Source: Arabidopsis thaliana (taxonomy: Eukaryota; Streptophyta; Magnoliopsida; Brassicales; Brassicaceae). From it: DNA of 64,000 nucleotides. The position numbers and the translations under genes were made by a program. Below, in pieces: positions 52,689 through 61,500 of this stretch; the stretch's first letter is position 1, and every line of letters starts with the position of its first letter. Location of the stretch: NCBI RefSeq assembly GCF_000001735.4, contig NC_003075.7, forward strand, positions 3,907,001-3,971,000. The letters are read 5' to 3'. The notes under the pieces were generated by a model. It was not told the origin of the DNA. It made no database searches and saw only the letters and a program-made list of their open reading frames with translations.

Positions 52689-54611
52689 TCAGTCGAAGAA
52701 TGAACGTAGTTGCTCGTCAATGGCTGCCTGCGATTGCTCCCAGGCCATAGACGAACTGCCTTGTTCTGTATCAGCTCCACCAGGTGGGTACTCGACCTCA
52801 TCAGCTCTGTGGCGGCCAACACCGCTCTGAGGAAACTCGACCTCTCTCCTTCTGCTGCGGCCAGCACCGCGGTCGCGTAAACTACGAGACTGCAGAAGTC
52901 GTCCGCTCCTACTGCTAGATCGAGAGAGTGTGGTCCTCCTCTTCCTCCCAGATTTACGAGGCTCGAATGATGAATGCCTCGTAGGGACATGCGGAATCAC
53001 CTGCTCTCTAGGCTCAGGCCTGCGCCGACTTGGCTCGGGCGCGTCATATCTCCTTGAAGGCATGTCCTGAGGGAGATGTCCCTGCGGAATAACTATAGTG
53101 GAAGAGGAGCAGCTGAGCTTGTTCTTCATAAACTTGATAGCCCTGAGGCACTTGGCGAGTAACTTGTCCTGTTTCATGCACCACTTCTGCAGCTTGCTGT
53201 TGTTTCTGTTAGCTTCGCTCAAACTCCTGCTTTCCCTCGCAGGAGGTATTTGCTCACTGAAATGATACATGCTCGTGTCAAACTCCGCCTCATCTATATC
53301 ATCCGTCTCATCAATATCTTCTGCTGTAGCTCCTTCGGTATGACTGATCTCCTCAGTTGGCGGACTACCCTCGAAATAAAGTTCTTCAAGCGCAGGCCTG
53401 AAGTCAATGTTCCTGCCCTCGAGAATCCTAGTAGCGTCAATGCAGGGGAGAAGAATGTTGGCGATTTTAATCGATGAATGCTCGAACCTGTAGCGGTGAA
53501 AGTCGCCAGCCATGTCAAACTCCAAGAACTCACATCTGCGCAAATGATCCAAGTCCATCATCCTCGGTGCTAAACCTGGTTCCTTGAGCGGTACTCCACA
53601 AGCTTCCAGAATTGGCGACACAACGCCACCCACGCATAGTGCTCCTCTCACCTTCTTCTTCCCGTTCGTCAACGCCCACTTCCTGTATCCACACAGATGG
53701 ATCAACAGAGGCATTACTGGTGGTGCGTTGTTGAGATCGCCTCTCAAGACATTCTTCCCCTTCGTCCGGCGGAGAATCCCTGTAAGCGCATAATCTATCA
53801 TCTCCATGTCCGTGTTAGACACGGTGCCTGTAGACTCCCTGGAGTAAAAGACGTTGGCGACCGATTGCTGAAAGTAGCGGATCACAGGACTTCGAATTTG
53901 GTTGCTCTTAGACCGCGCCGAGTTTAGCGGTAGATTGTTCCCTATAGTGGCCCACAAATCCTTAAGCTCTTCTCTGTCAAATCTGGGTTTGGTTCCCTTT
54001 CCACTAGGGAAACCAAACAGTTCTTCCAACTTCTTGATCGAAAGCTGATACCGCTGTTCATTCACTGAGAACGTCAAGAATCCTAACCCCATGGTATCCC
54101 GCTCAAAGTCCGTGAGTGCCTCATACATCTCCACTTGCAGCGTGGAAAGAAACTCGATTGTCTCCTCCTTATAGGCAGGGTAAGGGTAAGACATGAGTTT
54201 CTCCAGATGACACTTCTCGAACAGATGCTGCACGTCCTCCAGTAACCCTAGCTGGGCTAAAGTCTCATAGCACGGATACCGCGTTCCCCAGAAATTATTC
54301 ATCTCAAAGAACCTGATATACTCTTCCACTGTAACCTCGTCTGGTTTGTTCAGCAGCTTCGTCTCCTTGCGCCATGACTCGGGCTCATACTCACTTTCGA
54401 TAGCCTCATCAATCAGCTCATACCTACTTGACATCGCCCTCTTTTCTCTGGCGATTTCAGCCCTTCTCTGATTACGTCGGGCTGCAGAGCGTTCGAATTC
54501 ATCCCTGAAGCTCTGGTAAACATGTTGTTCTCTCGGTCTAGCAGACCAGGACTCAGCTTCATCCACATTGTAATCAGGGTCCATAGAGGATTCTCCGCTG
54601 TAGTTACTCAT
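52689..54611 (-). CDS. Athila-2 ORF-1, intact, 640 aa
   Basis: ATG at 54609-54611 (MSNYSGESSMDPDYNVDEAE), chosen because Athila-1 begins the same way; an upstream in-frame ATG would add a non-conserved stretch. The frame is open to TGA at 52689. N-terminal charged region (ERSAARRNQRRAEIAREKRA), central conserved ATHILA ORF-1 block (LAQLGLLEDVQHLFEKCHLE, LFGFPSGKGTKPRFDREELK, NVFYSRESTGTVSNTDMEMI, VSPILEACGVPLKEPGLAPR), acidic linker (ATAEDIDETDDIDEAEFDTS), and an Arg/Ser-rich C-terminus (SGRKRRTTLSRSSSRSGRLL). No signal peptide or membrane segment is evident, which argues against an envelope glycoprotein. Function unknown. It is one of the few undamaged frames in the window. Confidence 0.88.
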   Translation of the reverse strand: MSNYSGESSMDPDYNVDEAESWSARPREQHVYQSFRDEFERSAARRNQRRAEIAREKRAMSSRYELIDEAIESEYEPESWRKETKLLNKPDEVTVEEYIRFFEMNNFWGTRYPCYETLAQLGLLEDVQHLFEKCHLEKLMSYPYPAYKEETIEFLSTLQVEMYEALTDFERDTMGLGFLTFSVNEQRYQLSIKKLEELFGFPSGKGTKPRFDREELKDLWATIGNNLPLNSARSKSNQIRSPVIRYFQQSVANVFYSRESTGTVSNTDMEMIDYALTGILRRTKGKNVLRGDLNNAPPVMPLLIHLCGYRKWALTNGKKKVRGALCVGGVVSPILEACGVPLKEPGLAPRMMDLDHLRRCEFLEFDMAGDFHRYRFEHSSIKIANILLPCIDATRILEGRNIDFRPALEELYFEGSPPTEEISHTEGATAEDIDETDDIDEAEFDTSMYHFSEQIPPARESRSLSEANRNNSKLQKWCMKQDKLLAKCLRAIKFMKNKLSCSSSTIVIPQGHLPQDMPSRRYDAPEPSRRRPEPREQVIPHVPTRHSSFEPRKSGRKRRTTLSRSSSRSGRLLQSRSLRDRGAGRSRRREVEFPQSGVGRHRADEVEYPPGGADTEQGSSSMAWEQSQAAIDEQLRSFFD

Positions 54612-55916
54612 TACGGAACCTGAAAACAGATGTAACTCAAAAATAAACGTTAATACGTTAGTTCCAACAAAACCAGAAACACAAACCACACACACCAAAA
54701 ACAGGTCGAGTGTACCAAAAAACTTTTTTTTTTTTTTTTTTTTTTCCGGTTAGGTCGAGTGAATTTTGTGGCAGTCGTGTGATGGTGAGGCGGTGTGTCT
54801 TGGCGAGGTCGAGTGGCTGTGAAAGGCAGGAGAGGAGCGGTCGAGTGACGAATGTGGGCTTGAAAGGCGGATGTGCTCTAGCCGCGAAGTCGAGTGAATT
54901 GAGTAAAGCGGTGAAGTTGTTGATGGTTTGAAATCGAGTACTTGGTGAGAATTGGAGTGAGCGATGATGAGAGAGATACAGTGAATCGAGTGACTCGGTT
55001 ATGAAGATGGAGGTGAAGAGATCGAATGAAGCTTGTGAGAATGACAATGGTGATGAGAACTCGAGTGATGTTGAACTCGCGGAAGAAGAGAAGACGGTGG
55101 TGGCTTTGGTGAAGAAGTGAGCTGCGGCGGTCGAGTGATGGTCTTGGGGTAGAGGTCGAGTTGTTCTTTTGGAGAGAGGGGGCAAGCGGTGATGATGGAG
55201 AGGTGAAGAGAGTTGTGGCCGAGCGATGAGGCGATGAAGAAGATGATGATAAGGAGTCGAGTGACGTTGTTGATGTTGGGGAATGACGAATTCGAGTGAA
55301 CGAAATGAATGAGAGGTGGTGAGGAGGAGATGACGAGGTCGAGTAAAGAAGAAAAGGGAGCGTTGATTTAAGAAGGATGGGGTCGAGTTTATTTGGTTAT
55401 GGAGGAGAAAACAAGGTCGAGTGATGGAGGAGAAATCGAGTGAAGATGGGGTTGCGTGGAGATCGAGTGGGAGTGAAGAGATTCCATGTCTCTTGGTCTC
55501 TTGCATGGAAGACATGGGCGTCAGCGGCGGGTCCCTCGTTGTCTTCTTGTCTCTTCTCTGTATTCTCTGTTCACTAGAAAAACTCGAGGAAATCCCGCAA
55601 TCCTCTACAAACTTAAAAGACTCCCTGGAAGACTTTGTAGCTTCTGTTGGTCGAGTAAAGTAATGATTTAAAAGTTTTTGGGTTTTAAACATCACTCAAA
55701 CTCGACCAATGTACTCGATTTCTAGATCATCAGTAGAGTAAAAGTTTTGAATTTTTACTCTACCTTCATGTTACTTCTTTTTTTTTTTTGAGAACCACAA
55801 ACACAACCAAAACAAATCAAAAATAACAAGAAAGTAAAAATTATTTACAAGGATAGTCATGGGACTTCCTCCCAAGTGAGCTTGTTTTAAGTCTCTAGCT
55901 TGACTCCTCACACTTA
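54612..55916 (-). other. Athila-2 spacer between protease and ORF-1, TCGAGT-rich
   Basis: Holds roughly 25 TCGAGT or ACTCGA sites, a 22-base T run at 54724-54745, and at 55857-55880 the CATGGGACTTCCTCCCAAGT segment shared with Athila-1. A 345-codon minus frame (55695-54658), rich in Ser/His/Pro/Arg with repeated TRP, overlaps the ORF-1 start. I think it is open through motif composition, but a similar open frame exists in Athila-1 (9718-9092). Confidence 0.65.
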
Positions 55917-57425
55917 TCAAGAAGAAAATAAACTGTAGAGAGGGTCAGCATAATCCTCTCTAATACCATCATCATACTCAGCGTCCTCCCTGGAGAGGTC
56001 TACAGCAGAATACTCAATCCCCCTTTCTTCAAAATAGGCTTCCTTCTCTTCTGAAGGGTAATCTGTCTCGTGAGACCATCTTGAAGTGAATTCTTTTCTC
56101 GGGATAGTGTTAATCCCGCCTTTAGGTTGAGCTTCCTTCTGCATCTGATTCAGCTTACTCCTAAGTTCCTCAATAGTGTGGGCTAGCTTCTCTATAGTTT
56201 CATCTTGCTTATCAGACCTCTTTTTAAGTTCTTTCACTCTTTCAGTCTTATATGCTTCTCCTGAGATCGCTCTATCATTTCGAGAGGTTCTTCCATCTTC
56301 GGTTGACCCTTGGGGAGTTCTGTTTATGTTAAAGTGCAACTTGATGTGCTTTCCAAGATTGAGACCTATTTTCCCTTCTCTGACATCTATCACTGCTCCC
56401 ACTGAAGCTAAGAATGGTTTTCCCAGTATTAAGGGATCCTTATGCTCTACTTCCATATCCAGCACCACGAAGTCTGTAGGCACTTCTACTCCATTAATCA
56501 TGACTGGTAGGTCTTTTAGCATGCCGAAGGGTTTTCTAGAAGACCTATCCGCAAGGATCAAAGTTAGATCACAAGGTTTATACTGAATGAACTCTAACCT
56601 TCTTGCCATAGAGAGTGGCATCAAGCTAACAGAGGCTCCGAGATCGCACAGACAATCGCTGAAAGCAAATTCCCCAATGGAACATGGTAGAGTGAAAGAT
56701 CCAGGATCTTCTAACTTCTCTTGAACAATCCTCTTATCAGCAGCTCGAGATGGAGTGGCATCACTTTCATCATCCGAATCGTGATACATCTTGATCCTTT
56801 TCAGTATTAAATTTCTCACATCTTTGTGAGGATCAGGAATCAGGTTAAGAACTTCCATTAGTGGCATCACAGCTTCAATCTCGTCCAACTGCTTCGCTGC
56901 AACAGAATTGTATCTCTCCATCCATGCTTTCCTGAATGTCCACGGAAGAGCACGTGAGGGTAGTGGAGTAGGTTTGAATCGTTTTACCATTCTCTCGATT
57001 ATGGCGGCCTTCTCTTCCGAGGTGGATTGAGTGAGATGGCGAGAACCAGCGGAATGGTTGAATTCAACAACAGAGACTTCAACCTGACTAGAAGCCTCCC
57101 CTTCTTGAATATCACTGTCCCCAGTGATGAAATCAGGGACAGGTCGAGTTGGTAGCTCTCGATCATGGCAGATGGTGATGGCGTGAGCGGTTGCATACTC
57201 TTTTGGATTCTGTATGGACTTCCCTGGAAGTCCTGTAACTTTTGGTGCAGAGGTAGATGCTGATTGGCCTTCCAAGTATCTGACTATGGTATTCAATGCC
57301 TCCACTTTGGCATTCAGGTCATTGTAGCTGCAGTCCAGCTTATGGTGCAATTCAGATAATTTCTTAGCAATTTCCATTGAGCTAGATGCTTGTCCCTGTA
57401 GCAGCTGTTGGACCATCTGTTTCAT
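55917..57425 (-). CDS. Athila-2 protease-containing frame, 502 aa
   Basis: Open from ATG 57425 to the stop at 55917. N-terminus: coiled coil ([20 protein letters not shown]). Then [20 protein letters not shown], and [20 protein letters not shown], the Athila protease site with DLGAS in place of [25 protein letters not shown] is the second half of the protease fold. The C-terminus is a coiled coil ([20 protein letters not shown]) and an acidic tail, ending at a stop with no RT after it. In autonomous Athila the frame would continue to RT. Gag lies just upstream in another frame, so the gag-protease fusion is broken. The true start is probably upstream in gag. Confidence 0.85.
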   Translation of the reverse strand: MKQMVQQLLQGQASSSMEIAKKLSELHHKLDCSYNDLNAKVEALNTIVRYLEGQSASTSAPKVTGLPGKSIQNPKEYATAHAITICHDRELPTRPVPDFITGDSDIQEGEASSQVEVSVVEFNHSAGSRHLTQSTSEEKAAIIERMVKRFKPTPLPSRALPWTFRKAWMERYNSVAAKQLDEIEAVMPLMEVLNLIPDPHKDVRNLILKRIKMYHDSDDESDATPSRAADKRIVQEKLEDPGSFTLPCSIGEFAFSDCLCDLGASVSLMPLSMARRLEFIQYKPCDLTLILADRSSRKPFGMLKDLPVMINGVEVPTDFVVLDMEVEHKDPLILGKPFLASVGAVIDVREGKIGLNLGKHIKLHFNINRTPQGSTEDGRTSRNDRAISGEAYKTERVKELKKRSDKQDETIEKLAHTIEELRSKLNQMQKEAQPKGGINTIPRKEFTSRWSHETDYPSEEKEAYFEERGIEYSAVDLSREDAEYDDGIREDYADPLYSLFSS

Positions 57426-57429
57426 TTCA

Positions 57430-58534
57430 GCATCAAGAGCAGTAGGACCTTGGTTTTGCTGAGGTGCAACCCAGGTGGTGGTGGTTGCTGGTAATTTCCC
57501 TGGAATTGTTGTTTAGGAACGAAACCTTGGTTGTAGGGAACAAAAGGTTTGTTCTGACTTTGTTGTTGCTGTGGAGGATACACCTGATCCTGAGGGTTAG
57601 CAACGTTGGTGCTGCGGTAGGAGTGGTTGGGATTGTTGGTTTTGAACTTGTTGTATCCTTTATAGCCACCCTAGTTGTTGTTGATGTAGCTGACTTCTTC
57701 CAACTGGTTACCCTCCCCATCTTGGACTTGATACTGCTCGTCATCAACAAGGAAGTGCAGATGCTTCTACTAGCTAAGAAGAATCTTGTCCAGCTTGTCA
57801 TTTAGCGCTTTGATCTCCTTCCTGTGTTTGTCATCAGAGTCAGCTGTTCCTCTGACGGTCCTATCATAGTCTTCGTTGTAATTGCCATCTGATTGAGCAA
57901 GGTTCTCAACCAATTCCCAGCCTTCTTCAACATCCTTGTTCTGGAAATTCCCATTGCTCGCGGTATCCAAAAGCATTCTGATGCGTGGTAGGACTCCTCT
58001 GTAAAGAGTGCTGAGCAGAGAGGCTTTAGTAAAGCCATGATGAGGGCATTGGTTGGTGTAACCCTTGAAACGCTCCCATGCTTCACAGAAGCTTTCACCA
58101 GTCTTCTGTGAGAAACCAGAAATCTCATTTCTGAGTCTTGCAGTTCTGGCATTGGAGAAGAACTTTGACAGAAAAGCCTTCTTACAATCATCCCAGGTGG
58201 TGATTGAGTCATGGGGCAGATTCTTCTCCCAGATGTGTGCTTTGTCTCCCAAGGAGAATGGAAACAAACGGAGCTTGAATCCGTCTTCACTGACACCATT
58301 GATCTTTGTTAGGTTGCAAAGCCTATCGAATTCATCAAGGTGGTCGAGTGGATCCTCCATTGGCAAACCATGGAATTTGTTCCCCTGAATCATCGAGATG
58401 AGACCACTCTTAATCTCGAAGTCGTTGTTCTGGATAGTAGGAGGTGCAATTCCCTTCCTCTGACGGTGATCACGTAGTGCATCTCCAGCACCAATGTTGG
58501 AAGGGCCATTTTGTTGATTCTGTTCTTCAGCCAT
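57430..58534 (-). pseudogene. Athila-2 gag, frameshifted near its end
   Basis: ATG at 58534 ([20 protein letters not shown]). The gag core: [100 protein letters not shown]. The first frame ends at 57770-57772, and the Asn/Gln/Pro-rich tail goes on beyond that stop and another TAG at 57671-57673. Only 38 bases lie between ATG and satellite, so promoter, LTR and primer site are absent and it cannot be transcribed from its own LTR. Confidence 0.9.
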
Positions 58535-58572
58535 AACGAGTGGTTGCTGAGGTACAAGGTTGACTGTGGTTC

Positions 58573-61500
58573 TCCATATGAGTCATTATCTTTGTATCTT
58601 CTAACAAGGACACACTACTTAGGCTTTTATGATAAGGTTGCGGTTTAAGTTCTTATACTCAATCATACTCATCACATCAAGTCATATTCGACTCCAAAAC
58701 ACTAACCAAGCTTCTTCTTGCTTCTCCAAGCTTTGATGGTTTAGCCGAAGTCCATATGAGTCTTTGTGTTTGTATCTTCTAACAAGGAAACACTACTTAG
58801 GCTTTTAGGATAAGATTGCGGTTTAAGTTCTTATACTCAATCATACACATGACATCAAGTCATATTCGAATCCAAAACTCTAAGCAAGCTTCTTCTTGCT
58901 TCTCAAAGCTTTGATGGTCTAGCCGAAGTCCATATGAGTCTTTGTCTTTGTATCTTCTAACAAGAAAACACTACTTAGGCTTTTAGGATAAGGTTGCAGT
59001 TTAAGTTTTTATACTAAATCATACACATCACATCAAGTCATATTCGACTCCCAAACACTAACCAAGCTTCTTTGCTTCTCAACGCTTTGATGGTTTAGCC
59101 GAAGTCCATATGAGTCGTTGTGTTTGTATCTTCTAACAAGGAAACACTACTTACGCTTTTAGGATAAGATTGTTGTTTAAGTTCTTATACTTAATCATAC
59201 ACATGACATAAAGTCATATTCGACTCCAAAACACTAATCAAGCTTCTTCTTGCTTCTCAAAGCTTTGTTAGTTTAGCCGAAGTCCAAATGAGTATTTATC
59301 TTTGTTAGTTTAGCCCAAGTCCATGTGAGTCTTTGTGTTTGTATCTTCTAACAAGGAAACACTACTTAGGCTTTTAAGATAAGATTGCGGTTTAAGTTCT
59401 TATACTCAATCATACACATGACATCAAGTTATATTCGACTCCAAAACACTAACCAAGCTTCTTCTTGCTTCTCAAAGCTTTGATGGTTTAGCCAAAGTCC
59501 ATATGAGTCTTTATTTTTGTATCTTCTAACAAGGAAACACTACTTAGGCTTTTAGGATAAGCTTGCGGTTTAAGTTCTTATACTCAATCATACACATGAC
59601 ATCAAGTCATACTCGACTCCAAAACACTAACCAAGCTTCTTCTTGCTTCTCAAAGCTTTAATGGTTTACCCGAAGTCCATATGAGTCTTTGTAGTTGTAT
59701 CTTCTAACAAGGAAACACTACTTAGGCTTTTAGGATAAGATTGCGGTTTAAGTTCTTATACTCAATCATACACATGACATCAAGTCATAGTCGACTCCAA
59801 AAAAATAACGAAGCTTCCTCTTGCTTCTCAAAGCATTGACGGTTTAGCCGAAGTCCATATGACTCTTTATCTTTGTATCTTCTAACAAGGAAACACCACT
59901 TAGGCCTTTACGATAAGGTTGCGGTTTAAGTTCTTATACTCAATCATACACATGACATCAAGTCATATTCGACTTCAAAACTATAATCAAGCTTCTTCTT
60001 GCTTCTCAAAGCTTTGATGGTTTAGCCGAAGTCCATATGAGTCTTTGTCTTTGTATCTTCTAACTAGGAAACACTACTTAGGCTTTTAGGATAAGCTGGC
60101 GGTTTAAGTTCCTATACTCAATCATACACATGACATCAAGTCATATTCGACTCCAAAAAAATCACCAAGCTTCTTCTTGCTTCTCAAAGCTTTGATGGTT
60201 TAGCCAAAGTCCATATGAGTCTTTATCTTTGTATCTTCTAACAAGGAAACACTACTTAGGCCTTTAGGATAAGGTTGCGGTTTAAGTTATTATACTCAAT
60301 CATACACATGACATCAAGTCATATTTGACTCCAAAACAATAACCAAGCTTCTTCTTGCTTCTCAAAGCTTTGATGGTTTAGCCGAAGTCCATATGAGTCT
60401 TTGTCTTTGTATCTTCTAACAAGGAAACACTACTTAGGCTTTTAGGATATGGTTGTGGTTTAAGTTCTTATACTCAATCATAAACATGACATCAAGTCAT
60501 ATTCGACTCCAAAACACTAATCAAGCTTCTTCGTGCTTCTCAAAGCCTTGATGGTCTAGCCGAAGTCCATATGAGTCTTTGTCTTTGTATCTTCTAACAA
60601 GGAAACACTACTTAGGGTTTTAGGATAAGGTTGCGGTTTAAGTTCTTATACTCACTCATACACATGACATCAAGTCATATTCGACTCCAAAACACTAACC
60701 AAGCTTCTTCTTGCTTCTCAAAGCTTTGATGGATAAGCGGAAGTCCATATGAGTCTTTGTCTTTGTATCTTCTAACAAGGAAACACTACTTAGGCTCTTA
60801 GGATAAGATTGCGGTTTAAGTTCTTATACTCAATCATACACATGACATCAAGTTATATTCGACTCCAAAACACTAGCCAAGCTTCTTCTTGCTTCTCAAA
60901 GCTTTGATGGTTTAGCCAAAGTCCATATGAGTCTTTATCTTTGTATCTTCTAACAAGGAAACACTACTTAGGCCTTTAGGATAAGGTTTCGGTTTAAGTT
61001 CTTATACTCAATCATACACATGACATCAAGTTATATTCGACTCCAAAACACTAACCAAGCTTCTTCTTGCTTCTCAAAGCTTTGATGGTTTAGCCGAAGT
61101 CCATGTGAGTCTTTGTCTTTGTATCTTCTAACAAGGAAACACTACTTAGGCTTTTAGGATAAGACTCCGGTTTAAGTTCTTATACTCAATCATTCACATG
61201 ACATCAAGTCATATTCGACTCCAAAACACTAACCAAACTTCTTCTTGCTTTTCAAAGCTTTGATGGTTTAGCAAAATTCCATATGAGTCTTTATCTTTGT
61301 ATCTTCTAACAAGGAAACACTACTTAGGCTTTTAGGATAAGGTTGCGGTTTAAGTTCTTATACTCAATCATACACATGACATCAAGTCATATTCGACTCC
61401 AAAACAATAATCAAGCTTCTTTTTGCTTCTAAAAGCTTTGATGGTTTAGCCGAAGTCCATATGAGTCTTGGTCTTTGTATCTTCTAACAAGGAAACACTA

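Larger units (their letters stand above)
50022..58572 (-). mobile_element. Athila-2, deletion derivative lacking RT and integrase
   Basis: Minus-strand order: gag (58534-57430), protease (57425-55917), TCGAGT-rich spacer, intact ORF-1 (54611-52689), 3' non-coding region with polypurine tract, 3' LTR running into the gap. There is no RT, RNase H or integrase: the protease frame ends, and about 40 bases later comes the same CATGGGACTTCCTCCCAAGT segment that in Athila-1 follows integrase. The 5' LTR and leader are also missing, with satellite starting 38 bases before the gag ATG. Confidence 0.9.

Noticed and set aside
54724..54745. Poly-T as a LINE or SINE tail
   Set aside because: No retroposon body beside it and it lies inside Athila-2 spacer sequence; simple homopolymer expansion.
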